NCBI GenBank assembly: GCA_946622085.1
Contig: CAMOPD010000003.1
Location: 1 to 38,695, forward strand
Length of the DNA: 38,695 bases
Direction of reading: 5' to 3'
From: an uncultured Prevotellaceae bacterium
GTDB taxonomy: Bacteria; Bacteroidota; Bacteroidia; Bacteroidales; Bacteroidaceae
In this document: positions 1-8,726 of the stretch, piece by piece
Numbering within the stretch: position 1 is the stretch's first letter
Layout of the letters: each line of letters starts with the position of its first letter
Program-made: the position numbers and the translations under genes
Notes under the pieces: generated by a model
Databases searched by the model: none
What the model was told of the DNA's origin: nothing
What the model saw: only the letters and a program-made list of their open reading frames with translations

Positions 1-52
1 CAAGACCTTCAGAACCGGAATCTGACGCTCTATTCAGCTAAGCTACGGGACC
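1..52 (-). tRNA. tRNA-Arg (CCG anticodon), 3' part cut off by the window start
   Basis: Reverse complement reads GGTCCCG-TA-GCTTAGCTGAATAGAGC-G-TCAGA-TTCCGGT-TCTGA-AGGTCTTG. Acceptor 5' strand, D arm and a 5-bp anticodon stem with a 7-nt loop carrying CCG are present; the T arm lies outside the window. Confidence 0.88.
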
Positions 53-63
53 GAATGCGGTTG

Positions 64-71
64 CAAAGGTA
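64..71 (-). promoter_or_regulatory. Bacteroidetes -7 box (TACCTTTG) for tRNA-Arg
   Basis: CAAAGGTA on + strand (TACCTTTG on -), 12 nt upstream of the tRNA 5' end. Confidence 0.6.
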
Positions 72-275
72 ATACAATAAATTGACAATTGGCAACTGAA
101 AACTGATTTTTTTCTCCTCTCAGTGAAAAAAAATCGACGCGCAATGGGCTGAAGCGAGAAAGACAAAGACAGACAGACAGCCCAAACGGATGCCCGTTTG
201 GTAAGCAAAACAACAATATTGATGACATTTTGATAAATAATTCCGATTTTTGCTTGCATATTAGCAATAAATGCG

Positions 276-283
276 TACCTTTG
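276..283 (+). promoter_or_regulatory. -7 box TACCTTTG upstream of asnA
   Basis: TACCTTTGCA 39 nt before ATG at 322. Confidence 0.6.
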
Positions 284-321
284 CAGCAATTTTAGTAACA
301 ATAGAGAAAAAGAGAAAAGGA

Positions 322-1359
322 ATGAGTAGACTAATTCGACCTATAGACTACGAACGCCTGCTTGACATACGGCAGACGGAACAAGGTATTAAGCAGATTA
401 AGGATTTCTTTCAGGCTAACCTCTCTACAGAATTGCGTCTGCGTCGCGTTACCGCACCGCTGTTTGTGTTGAAAGGATTGGGAATCAACGACGACCTGAA
501 CGGCGTGGAGCGTGCCGTGACGTTCCCCATCAAGGATCTTGGCGATGCCAAGGCCGAGGTGGTTCATTCTCTGGCCAAGTGGAAACGCCTGACGCTGGCC
601 GAGTATAACATCGAGCCCGGCTATGGCGTCTATGCCGACATGAATGCCATCCGTGCAGACGAAGAACTCGACAACCTGCACTCGCTCTACGTTGACCAGT
701 GGGACTGGGAGGCCGTCATCTCCCGTGAAGACCGCCATCTGGAGTTCCTCAAGCGGGTGGTGCGACGCATCTATGCAGCCATTCTGCGCACAGAATATCT
801 CACCTGCGAGACCTACAGCCAGATTAAGCCTTTCCTGCCGCGCGACATACATTTCATCCACAGCGAGGACTTGCTGGCACTCTATCCCGACAAGACCGTG
901 AAGGAACGCGAAGACCTCATTGCCAAGAAATACGGTGCCGTGTTCATCATCGGCATTGGTGGCAAGCTGGCCAACGGCGAGCCTCACGACGGGCGCGCCC
1001 CCGACTATGACGACTGGACCACGGAAACGGGCGAAGGCAAGCGCGGACTCAACGGCGACATCCTGATTTGGTATCCGGTGCTTGGCCGTTCGGTGGAGCT
1101 GTCATCCATGGGCATCCGTGTAGACAAGGAGGCCCTGCTGCGGCAGCTGAAGCTATCCGACAAAGAGGAGCGCAAGCAGCTCTATTTCCACCAGAAACTG
1201 CTCAACGACCAATTGCCGCTGAGCATTGGCGGCGGCATTGGCCAAAGTCGCCTGTGCATGGTACTGCTGCACAAAGCTCATGTGGGCGAAATCCAGGCCA
1301 GCATCTGGCCCGACGACATGATCAGGGAGTGCGAGCAGCTGGGAATGCCGCTCATCTGA
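322..1359 (+). CDS. asnA: Aspartate--ammonia ligase
   Basis: MSRLIRPIDYERLLDIRQTEQGIKQIKDFFQ... and C-terminal SIGGGIGQSRLCMVLLHKAHVGEIQASIWP, typical AsnA. The ORF-track start at 271 overlaps the promoter; ATG at 322 is preferred. Confidence 0.95.
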   Translation: MSRLIRPIDYERLLDIRQTEQGIKQIKDFFQANLSTELRLRRVTAPLFVLKGLGINDDLNGVERAVTFPIKDLGDAKAEVVHSLAKWKRLTLAEYNIEPGYGVYADMNAIRADEELDNLHSLYVDQWDWEAVISREDRHLEFLKRVVRRIYAAILRTEYLTCETYSQIKPFLPRDIHFIHSEDLLALYPDKTVKEREDLIAKKYGAVFIIGIGGKLANGEPHDGRAPDYDDWTTETGEGKRGLNGDILIWYPVLGRSVELSSMGIRVDKEALLRQLKLSDKEERKQLYFHQKLLNDQLPLSIGGGIGQSRLCMVLLHKAHVGEIQASIWPDDMIRECEQLGMPLI

Positions 1360-1380
1360 GACAGAGCTATCTGCAACCAT

Positions 1381-1437
1381 CAGGAAGGAGTTGAAAAAAT
1401 CGGCAACATTTCTGCCGGTTTCTTCAACTCCTTCCTG
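1381..1437. terminator. Bipartite long hairpin, bidirectional terminator between asnA and dnaX
   Basis: CAGGAAGGAGTTGAA (1381-1395) pairs perfectly with TTCAACTCCTTCCTG (1423-1437); inner stem CGGCA/TGCCG. Confidence 0.75.
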
Positions 1438-1461
1438 CGTTTTCTCCCCCGTGTCTTCGGG

Positions 1462-3216
1462 TCAGGTCAGCTCCAGCTTCAGCAGTTTGGAGAGTTTTTC
1501 CACTGACTGGTTTCTGGTTCTCATTTCCTCGAAAAGTTCTTTCCTGGAAAGCACTTTCTTCAATTCCGTCGCCTCTGCCACCCGCATGCTGAGCGTGATG
1601 TTTCCGTTGTGCAGGGCCTTGGCCAGCGTGGCCTTGATGCGCCCCTTGATGGCAGTCATTTGCTCTAAGAGAATCTGATTGTCCACCACCACCTCCACCT
1701 CGGGGAAGGTGCTGATGACGGGCATCATGTTTTTCATTCTCATCGACATGCCGGCCATTTGCTGCGGCATGCGCTGACACATGGCCAGCCATTCGCGTTG
1801 CAGTTCCTCATTGCCGAACTGCCGGTTTTCATCCTTATTCTCAATGACGGGTTCGGCCGCCGGGCCTCCGTTTCCGCCGGGCGTGCTGAGAATGGCCTTA
1901 AAAGTCATTCCGATGCTGCCCAGATTCACTCTCTTGGGTGCCGGTGTGGCTTTCTGCTCAGGCTCGGTTGTAGCCTGCCGTTGCTGCGTGGCCTGAGTGG
2001 GTCGCTGCAAGGGCTTTTCAGCAGCAGCCACCTGCCTGGCTGCCTTTGGCTGAACGTTGGCTACGAGTTTCTTAAACAGGGATTTCAGTCGCTTAGGGCT
2101 ACGCCCCGCGCCAGGAGCATCGTCCTCCTGAGTGATCTGCGCCACCTGGATGAGCGTCAGCTCCACCAGCAGCCGTTTGTTGGAGCTCTGCCGGTAGTTG
2201 ATGTCGCAGTCGTTCATGATTTTCAGCGCCTGATAGAGGAAGTTGGCGGGGCATTTCTGAGCCTGCACTTTGTATTTCTCGGCCTGCTGCTGGCTCACTT
2301 CGAGCAGCGGGATGGTCTGTGGGTCCTTGGCCATGAGCACATTGCGCACGTGGGAAGCCAGCCCGCCGACGAGATGGCCGCCGTCGAACCCCTTGTTGAT
2401 GATGTCGTTGAGCAGCACCATCACCTCGGCCACCTTATTGTCAAGACACAGGTCGACGATGCGGAAATAGTTCTCCGAGTCGAGCACGTTCAGGTCTTCA
2501 ATCACCTTGTCGTAGGTGATGTTGCCCTGGCAGAAGGATGCCGTCTGGTCGAAGATGCTCAGAGCGTCGCGCATGCCACCATCGGCCTTCTCGGCAATCA
2601 CGCTGAGCGCTTCCTCCTCATAGGCGATGCCCTCCTTCTGGGCCACCATCTTGAGGTGGTTGATGATGTTGGGCACCGTCATCCGCTCAAAGTCGTATAT
2701 CTGGCAGCGCGAGATGATGGTGGGCAGAATCTTGTGCTTCTCGGTGGTGGCCAGGATGAAGATGACGTGTGCCGGCGGCTCCTCGAGCGTCTTCAGGAAG
2801 GCGTTGAAGGCCTGCGACGACAACATGTGCACCTCGTCGATGATGAACACCTTGTAGCGGCCCACTTGCGGCGGAATGCGCGTCTGCTCCATGAGCGCCT
2901 TGATGTTCTCCACCGAGTTGTTGGATGCCGCGTCGAGTTCAAAGATGTTGTAAGACCGCTGCTCGTTGAATGCCTGGCAACTCTCGCAGTGGTTACAGGC
3001 CTCGCCGTCCTCCGTGGGAGACTGGCAGTTGATGGCCTTGGCAAAGATGCGTGCACAGGTGGTCTTGCCGACGCCTCGCGGACCGCAGAAGAGATAGGCG
3101 TGTGCCAGCTTTCCGCTCTTCACGGCGTTCTTCAGCGTGGTGGTCAGCGCCGACTGCCCCACCACCGAGTCGAACGACATGGGCCGGTATTTCCGTGCAG
3201 AAACAATGTATTCCAT
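1462..3216 (-). CDS. dnaX: DNA polymerase III subunit gamma/tau
   Basis: SARKYRPMSFDSVVGQSALTTTLKNAV, Walker A GPRGVGKT, Cys-rich zinc motif (CNHCESC), DEVHMLSSQAFNAFLKTLEEPP. Confidence 0.95.
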   Translation of the reverse strand: MEYIVSARKYRPMSFDSVVGQSALTTTLKNAVKSGKLAHAYLFCGPRGVGKTTCARIFAKAINCQSPTEDGEACNHCESCQAFNEQRSYNIFELDAASNNSVENIKALMEQTRIPPQVGRYKVFIIDEVHMLSSQAFNAFLKTLEEPPAHVIFILATTEKHKILPTIISRCQIYDFERMTVPNIINHLKMVAQKEGIAYEEEALSVIAEKADGGMRDALSIFDQTASFCQGNITYDKVIEDLNVLDSENYFRIVDLCLDNKVAEVMVLLNDIINKGFDGGHLVGGLASHVRNVLMAKDPQTIPLLEVSQQQAEKYKVQAQKCPANFLYQALKIMNDCDINYRQSSNKRLLVELTLIQVAQITQEDDAPGAGRSPKRLKSLFKKLVANVQPKAARQVAAAEKPLQRPTQATQQRQATTEPEQKATPAPKRVNLGSIGMTFKAILSTPGGNGGPAAEPVIENKDENRQFGNEELQREWLAMCQRMPQQMAGMSMRMKNMMPVISTFPEVEVVVDNQILLEQMTAIKGRIKATLAKALHNGNITLSMRVAEATELKKVLSRKELFEEMRTRNQSVEKLSKLLKLELT

Positions 3217-3279
3217 GTGATTATAATAGGCTTTTGTTATTTTATTTTTCGGAGTTCAAGGAGTCCCAGGTAGTTCGGC

Positions 3280-4209
3280 CTACACATTGTAGATGAGCCA
3301 CCCCATGTAGCCAAAGAACAAGACGAGCAGCAGCACGCCCTCCCAGCGCTCCAGCTTGTAGCGGGTGAAGGAGAACAGCCACACGAGCAGGATGCTCACC
3401 ATGAGCATGGCGATGTCTACGCGCGTGATGCCACTGAGCTGCATGGGGCAGATGAGCCCGGTGATGCCCAGTATCATGAGAATGTTGAACACGTTGCTAC
3501 CGAGCACGTTGCCAATGGCCAGGGCGCTGCGCCCCTTGCGCGCGGCCACCACGCTCGTGGCCAGTTCGGGCAGCGACGTGCCGCCGGCCACTACGGTCAG
3601 ACCGATGACGGCATCGCTCACGCCCATGGCAGCAGCCACATTCTTGGCTCCCTCCACAAAGACATTACTGCCCAGGATGAGGCATGCCAGGCCCAGGGCC
3701 ACGAAGCACACCGACTTCGTCACGCTGTAGTCTTTGTCGCTCTCGTGCTCCACCTCCGAGCCTCCACGCTTGCCCATCCGCACGGTGTAGACCATGAAGA
3801 TGACAAACAGGATGAAGAACACCAGGGCGTCGAGCCGCGAGATGTTGCTGTCGAGGCAGAACAGGGCCAGCAACACCGAGGCCACCACCGTGAAGGGGAT
3901 GTCCTTCTTCACCGTGCTCGGAGCTATGAGCATGGGCGAGATGAGCGCCGCCGAGCCGACGATGAGCATGGTGTTGAAGATATTGCTGCCCACCACGTTG
4001 CCCACGGCCAGGTCGGGCGTGCCCTTGAGGGCTGAAATAAGGCTGATGAACAGTTCGGGAGCCGACGTGCCGATGGCCACCACGGTGAGCCCGATGACGA
4101 TTTGGGGGATATTCATGCGCTGGGCCAGCGCCACGGCGCCGTCCGTCATGCGGTCGGCACCCCACAGTACCAAAGCGATACCTATTACAATAAAGACGAT
4201 GTTTAGCAT
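3280..4209 (-). CDS. Calcium/sodium antiporter (CaCA family, YrbG-like)
   Basis: Two inverted alpha repeats with GTSAPELFISL...GNVVGSNIFN and GGTSLPELATSV...GNVLGSNVFN. Start taken at MLNIVFIV because the ORF-track N-terminus overlaps the promoter region. Confidence 0.88.
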   Translation of the reverse strand: MLNIVFIVIGIALVLWGADRMTDGAVALAQRMNIPQIVIGLTVVAIGTSAPELFISLISALKGTPDLAVGNVVGSNIFNTMLIVGSAALISPMLIAPSTVKKDIPFTVVASVLLALFCLDSNISRLDALVFFILFVIFMVYTVRMGKRGGSEVEHESDKDYSVTKSVCFVALGLACLILGSNVFVEGAKNVAAAMGVSDAVIGLTVVAGGTSLPELATSVVAARKGRSALAIGNVLGSNVFNILMILGITGLICPMQLSGITRVDIAMLMVSILLVWLFSFTRYKLERWEGVLLLVLFFGYMGWLIYNV

Positions 4210-4233
4210 GTCAGTGTTTTCGTTAATCAGTTG

Positions 4234-4241
4234 CAAAGATA
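4234..4241 (-). promoter_or_regulatory. -7 box TATCTTTG upstream of the antiporter
   Basis: CAAAGATA on + strand, about 25 nt upstream of the start at 4209. Confidence 0.55.
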
Positions 4242-4250
4242 ACAAAAAAT

Positions 4251-4274
4251 CCCCGAATGCTCACGCACTCGGGG
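4251..4274 (-). terminator. Rho-independent terminator after hsp20
   Basis: CCCCGAaTGC-tcac-GCAcTCGGGG followed on the - strand by ATTTTTTGTT. Confidence 0.7.
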
Positions 4275-4385
4275 AAGAAAATCTAACAATCACACAAATA
4301 AATATCAAGCTTTATTCACCTATTGGAATAATTCCATGAAACAATCTTTCCACCTTATTATATATATACCTTTTCGCTCGGAGCC

Positions 4386-4814
4386 TTAGCCGATGTTGAT
4401 CTGGCGGGCCACCTTGACCTCCTCCTTCACAATCTTCGGCAGGTTGACGGTGAGCACACCGTCGGCCACGCTGGCTGCAATCTTCTCCTTGTCAACATCC
4501 TCAGGCAGGATGAGCGTCTGCTCGAACTTCGAATAAGAGAACTCGCGGCGCAGATAGCGTGCCTTGCGGTCTTCATCCTTCTTCTCCTGCTTGCTCTCCA
4601 TCTTGATGACAAGATTTCCTTCGTGATTGATGTTCACGTTGAAGTCTTCCTTTTTCATGCCCGGTGCGGCCAGCTCCACGCGGTATTCTTTCTCGTCTTC
4701 AAGCACGTTGATAGCCGGTGCAGTGGCATTGGCCTTCGGCATGAAGTCGGCATTGAACAAATCGTTGAACACTTCTGGTAACCAAGCATTTCTGTGCATT
4801 GTAGGATACATCAT
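4386..4814 (-). CDS. Hsp20/alpha-crystallin family small heat shock protein
   Basis: MMYPTMHRNAWLPEVFNDLFN...YRVELAAPGMKKEDFNVNINHEGNLVIKMESK...GVLTVNLPK; preceded by AGGAGGT. Confidence 0.93.
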   Translation of the reverse strand: MMYPTMHRNAWLPEVFNDLFNADFMPKANATAPAINVLEDEKEYRVELAAPGMKKEDFNVNINHEGNLVIKMESKQEKKDEDRKARYLRREFSYSKFEQTLILPEDVDKEKIAASVADGVLTVNLPKIVKEEVKVARQINIG

Positions 4815-5116
4815 AATCTTTACCTCCTGTTTTTCTTTTTTTATTATTAATTTGTTGTTTTGTTTTTGTTCTTTGCGGGTCTCGGCTCCTCGTTGGGGCT
4901 TCAGCCTTCACCCACACATATTGCAAGTAGTATACCAAACCAGCACAGCACGACAAACTGTCAAACCAGAGCGCCAAAATGTCATATTACGAGCCGCCTT
5001 CCAGACTTGATTACCCCATTCACCTGTCTTTCTTTTTACCTCTTTTCCCCTCTTAACATCTCATTGCGCTGTTTTCGGGTCGAAATCACGCAGCTCTCAA
5101 TGAGTGTTTGGCATGT

Positions 5117-5216
5117 TTGCTGTCTGTTGACTGGAGTCAACGCACCTGTTGACTTAAGTCAACGCACCTGTTGACTGGAGTCAACAGATCTATTGACTTA
5201 AGTCAACAGACAGCAA
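5117..5216 (+). repeat. 100-bp composite palindromic element, copy 1
   Basis: Four TTGACTNNAGTCAA palindromes at 5127, 5149, 5171 and 5193 (22-bp period), bounded by TTGCTGTCTG/CAGACAGCAA. Exact reverse complement of 32708-32807. Confidence 0.97.
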
Positions 5217-5247
5217 TCGGCCTGCTTGCCCATTGACAGCAGCCCGA

Positions 5248-5988
5248 TTACTTCCGATAGTAGGCCTTGGTTTCGCCTGCGAAGCGCAGCAGCAGGGAGT
5301 CTCGCCTAAGGGAGAGAATCTCTGCCGTATCGGAGATGCTCTCTTTGGAGCTGTCGCGCGACTCCTGGGTGAGTATCAGTTTGCCGTTGAAGAGATGCCA
5401 CTCGGTGTAGAACCTTGGCCGCGGATATTGCACGAGGCTTTGCCGGTTGCGCCGGGCGTCGCGAGTGCCGCTTATGAGTGGCTGGGCGGCATGGTTGCGC
5501 TTCAGCGTGAATCCATATTCTCGTGGCACCATGATCTTCCGCATGATGCTGTCGGGAATAGGCGGCAGCGAGTCCTTCATCGCGGAGTCTACGGCACGTC
5601 GCCTCAGCGTGGGCATCACCTGATAGGCCCACGTGCCTTTCAGCCGGTCGATATTGACTACGCACAGCGCCTCATGCCTGTTGTCGGGATTGAAGGCCAC
5701 GGCCAGGTTGTCGCCTATGCGGGGGCGGCCCAGCACGCGGCGTGCCAGCGTGGCCCGCAGGATGTCGATGGTGTCGGGGTCGCCGCCTTCCTCGCTGAGG
5801 AATACCAGTATGGAGTCGGTGCATCCCTCGCAGGCCATCCCGTAGACCATGGAGTCGCCAGGCAGGGCACTTGCGGTGCCTGGAGCGCCGTTTTCCCCGC
5901 CCTGGGGCTTTCTGTCGGCACATGCTGCGGCCAGCATCAAGGCGGCCAGTAGAACGAAAAGATTTCTCACATTGATGATGTTACGCAT
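5248..5988 (-). CDS. Predicted lipoprotein, function unknown, possible lipocalin-like C-terminus
   Basis: MRNIINVRNLFVLLAALMLAAACADRK signal with lipobox-like LAAAC; promoter just upstream. The C-terminal assignment is weak. Confidence 0.7.
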   Translation of the reverse strand: MRNIINVRNLFVLLAALMLAAACADRKPQGGENGAPGTASALPGDSMVYGMACEGCTDSILVFLSEEGGDPDTIDILRATLARRVLGRPRIGDNLAVAFNPDNRHEALCVVNIDRLKGTWAYQVMPTLRRRAVDSAMKDSLPPIPDSIMRKIMVPREYGFTLKRNHAAQPLISGTRDARRNRQSLVQYPRPRFYTEWHLFNGKLILTQESRDSSKESISDTAEILSLRRDSLLLRFAGETKAYYRK

Positions 5989-6007
5989 ACAGGTTCTGTT
6001 TTGTTTG

Positions 6008-6015
6008 CAAAGGTA
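6008..6015 (-). promoter_or_regulatory. -7 box TACCTTTG for the 5248-5988 lipoprotein
   Basis: CAAAGGTA on + strand, 20 nt upstream of the start. Confidence 0.55.
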
Positions 6016-6059
6016 TGAAAAAAAACGCCATAACTTATTGCGGAATTAAAAAAAATGCC

Positions 6060-6067
6060 TATTTTTG
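6060..6067 (+). promoter_or_regulatory. -7 box TATTTTTG upstream of the carboxyltransferase gene
   Basis: TATTTTTGCA about 70 nt before ATG at 6137. Confidence 0.5.
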
Positions 6068-6136
6068 CACCATGCACTGAAAAGTGTGCCATGAAGCGCT
6101 TATTATTCACACACTGTTATAACACAAATCTAAGGT

Positions 6137-7915
6137 ATGAAAAAGAAAATTCAATTCAGTCTTGTTTATCGAGACATGTGGCAGTCGTCTGGCAAGTTTC
6201 AACCGCGCAAGGACCAGTTGGAGCGCATAGCCCCCGTGATTATCGACATGGGAGTTTTCGACCGCGTGGAGACCAACGGCGGTGCTTTCGAGCAAGTGAA
6301 CCTGCTGGCTGGCGAGAACCCCAATGCGGCAGTACGCGCATTCTGCAAGCCTTTCAACGAAGTGGGCATCAAGACCCACATGCTCGACCGCGGTCTGAAC
6401 GCTTTGCGCATGTATCCCGTGCCCGACGACGTGCGCGAACTACAATATAAGGTGAAGCACGCTCAGGGAGTGGACATCCCCCGCATCTTCTGCGGACTAA
6501 ACGACGTGCGCAACATCATCCCTTCGGTGAAGTGGGCCAAGGCCGCGGGCATGACGCCACAGGCTACGCTCTGCATCACCACATCGCCAGTGCACACGGT
6601 GGAATACTACAGCAACATTGCCGACCAGGTGATTGAAGCCGGTGCCGAGGAGATCTGCTTGAAGGACATGGCCGGCATCGGACAGCCCGCCCTGCTCGGA
6701 GCGCTCACCAAGGCCATCAAGACCAAGCACCCGGAAGTCATCATACAGTATCACGGCCACTCTGGCCCCGGTCTCTCCATGGCCAGCATCCTGGAGGTGT
6801 GCAACAATGGCGCCGACGTCATCGACACCGCCATCGAACCGCTCTCGTGGGGAAAGGTGCACCCCGACATCATCAGCGTGCAGAGCATGCTCAAGAACGA
6901 AGGCTTCGAGGTGAAGGAAATCAACATGAAGGCCTATATGCAGGCCCGCTCGCTCACCCAGGAGTTCATCGACGACTGGCTGGGCTACTTCATCAATCCC
7001 GGCAACAAGCAAATGTCGTCGCTGCTGCTCGGATGCGGCCTGCCCGGCGGCATGATGGGCTCGATGATGGCCGACTTGGCTGGCATACACCACGTCATCA
7101 ACAACACGCTCAAGGCCAAGGGTGAGCCCGAACTCTCTACCGACGAGATGCTCGTGAAGCTCTTCGACGAGGTGGCCTACGTGTGGCCACGCGTGGGCTA
7201 TCCCCCACTGGTGACGCCGTTCTCGCAATATGTGAAGAACATCGCGCTGATGAACCTGCTCACACTGGCTCAGGGCAAGGGCCGCTTCGTCATGATGGAC
7301 GACTCGATGTGGGGCATGATTCTCGGCAAGAGCGGAAAGATTCCCGGAACCATCGACCCCGAGCTCGTGGAACTGGCCAAGAAGCAGGGCCGCGAATTCA
7401 CCGATGCCGACCCGCACACGCTCATCCCCAACGCCCTGGACGACTTCCGCAAGGAAATGGACGAGAACGGATGGGACTACGGACAAGACGACGAGGAACT
7501 CTACGAACTGGCCATGCACCCCGAGCAGTATCGCAACTTCAAGAGCGGACAGGCCAAGAAGAACTTCCTGGCCGACCTGCAGAAGGCCAAGGACGCCCGC
7601 ATGGGCTCCAAGCTCACACCCGAGCAGATCAGTGCCTTCAAGCACGCCAAGGCCGACGCCATCGTGGCTCCCGTCAAGGGTCAGCTCTACTGGGAGTTCA
7701 ACGGCGAGGGCGAATGCGCTCACACCGTGGAGCCATTCATCGGCAAGGAATACAAGGAAGGCGAGCCCTTCTGCTACATCCAGGCTCCCTGGGGCGAAAT
7801 CGTGAGCGTGCCGGCCGACTTGGGCGGAAAGCTGGTTGAGATAGATGCCAAGCAGGGCACCAAGGTGAACCGGGGCGACGTCATTGGCTATATTGAGCGC
7901 GACCACAAGGAATAA
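6137..7915 (+). CDS. OadA/PycB-like carboxyltransferase (oxaloacetate decarboxylase alpha or pyruvate carboxylase subunit B family), divergent
   Basis: TIM-barrel motifs YRDMWQSSGKFQ, EICLKDMAGIG, IIQYHGHSGPG, DVIDTAIEPLSWGKVHP; degenerate biotinyl-like C-terminal domain. Confidence 0.85.
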   Translation: MKKKIQFSLVYRDMWQSSGKFQPRKDQLERIAPVIIDMGVFDRVETNGGAFEQVNLLAGENPNAAVRAFCKPFNEVGIKTHMLDRGLNALRMYPVPDDVRELQYKVKHAQGVDIPRIFCGLNDVRNIIPSVKWAKAAGMTPQATLCITTSPVHTVEYYSNIADQVIEAGAEEICLKDMAGIGQPALLGALTKAIKTKHPEVIIQYHGHSGPGLSMASILEVCNNGADVIDTAIEPLSWGKVHPDIISVQSMLKNEGFEVKEINMKAYMQARSLTQEFIDDWLGYFINPGNKQMSSLLLGCGLPGGMMGSMMADLAGIHHVINNTLKAKGEPELSTDEMLVKLFDEVAYVWPRVGYPPLVTPFSQYVKNIALMNLLTLAQGKGRFVMMDDSMWGMILGKSGKIPGTIDPELVELAKKQGREFTDADPHTLIPNALDDFRKEMDENGWDYGQDDEELYELAMHPEQYRNFKSGQAKKNFLADLQKAKDARMGSKLTPEQISAFKHAKADAIVAPVKGQLYWEFNGEGECAHTVEPFIGKEYKEGEPFCYIQAPWGEIVSVPADLGGKLVEIDAKQGTKVNRGDVIGYIERDHKE

Positions 7916-7939
7916 GAATCCTCATAGACTACCACCAAG

Positions 7940-7979
7940 AATCCCAGGAACAGCTGCCAAGAAGAGCGTTCCTGGGATT
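7940..7979 (+). terminator. Rho-independent terminator
   Basis: AATCCCAGGAAC...GTTCCTGGGATT followed by TTTTC. Confidence 0.8.
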
Positions 7980-8082
7980 TTTTCTTCCCCAAAGCGCAGG
8001 AGGCTCCGGAACACGCCGACTACCCGGAAGGCCAGATGAAGAATTTGGCAGCTTTTTTCTTTGTCGTCACCATTTTAATCAT

Positions 8083-8090
8083 TACCTTTG
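8083..8090 (+). promoter_or_regulatory. -7 box TACCTTTG upstream of the HD-domain gene
   Basis: TACCTTTGCA 25 nt before ATG at 8115. Confidence 0.6.
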
Positions 8091-8114
8091 CAACATCAAA
8101 ATGAGAAAAGGAGC

Positions 8115-8657
8115 ATGATAAAGAACTATCAGCCAATCATCGACAAGTATTATCCCGAAGATAACGAGCTGCGCCACATCCTCATCACCCACAGCCGCAG
8201 CGTGGCCGACAAGGCCTTGAGCATAGCCAAGGCGCACCCGGAAATGCATCTCGACACCGAGTTTCTGGAAGAAGCGGCCATGCTCCACGACATCGGCGTC
8301 TTTCTCTGCCATGCCCCTGGCATCCAGTGCTTTGGCAACGAGCCCTACATCCGTCACGGCATGCTGGGAGCCCAACTGCTGCGACAGGAAGGACTGGCGC
8401 GCCATGCACGCGTGTGCGAACGCCACACCGGAGCAGGCATCTCGGCGGAAGAAATTGAGCGCCAGCAGCTGCCCCTGCCTCCCGGCGACTATCTGCCCGA
8501 GACGCTGGAAGAAAAGGCCATCTGCTTTGCCGACAAATTCTTCAGCAAGACACGGCTCGACCGCGAAAAGACGCTCGAACAGGCCACTGAAAGCCTGAAG
8601 AAATTTGGCAACGAGGGCGTGAAACGCTTTCTGCAATGGGCCGAAATGTTTAAGTAA
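8115..8657 (+). CDS. HD-domain phosphohydrolase-like protein
   Basis: H...AAMLHDIGVF...RHGMLGAQLLRQEGL...CERHTGAG, HDIG-type motif. ATG at 8115 preferred over the ORF-track start. Confidence 0.85.
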   Translation: MIKNYQPIIDKYYPEDNELRHILITHSRSVADKALSIAKAHPEMHLDTEFLEEAAMLHDIGVFLCHAPGIQCFGNEPYIRHGMLGAQLLRQEGLARHARVCERHTGAGISAEEIERQQLPLPPGDYLPETLEEKAICFADKFFSKTRLDREKTLEQATESLKKFGNEGVKRFLQWAEMFK

Positions 8658-8726
8658 ATCGGTGTTTGCTATTGTTAAATAAACCATAAAAACGGGCCTT
8701 TTGTGAGATATTAGGCATTTATTCCG

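Noticed and set aside
182-201. CCAAACGG-atgc-CCGTTTGG hairpin upstream of asnA
   Set aside because: Single 8-bp hairpin with no U-tract and no repeat partner; too little to interpret.
2040-2110. Programmed frameshift in dnaX
   Set aside because: No convincing slippery A-run with stimulatory structure was seen in the gamma/tau transition region.
1759-3273. 504-aa + strand ORF opposite dnaX
   Set aside because: Shadow ORF of a strongly coding - strand gene; low-complexity translation with no recognisable domains.
5117-5216. CRISPR array
   Set aside because: The 22-bp step is uniform and the 8-bp spacers are too short and partly identical; no cas genes nearby.
6497-7906. 469-aa - strand ORF opposite the carboxyltransferase
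   Set aside because: Antisense shadow ORF; the + strand protein has clear family motifs.
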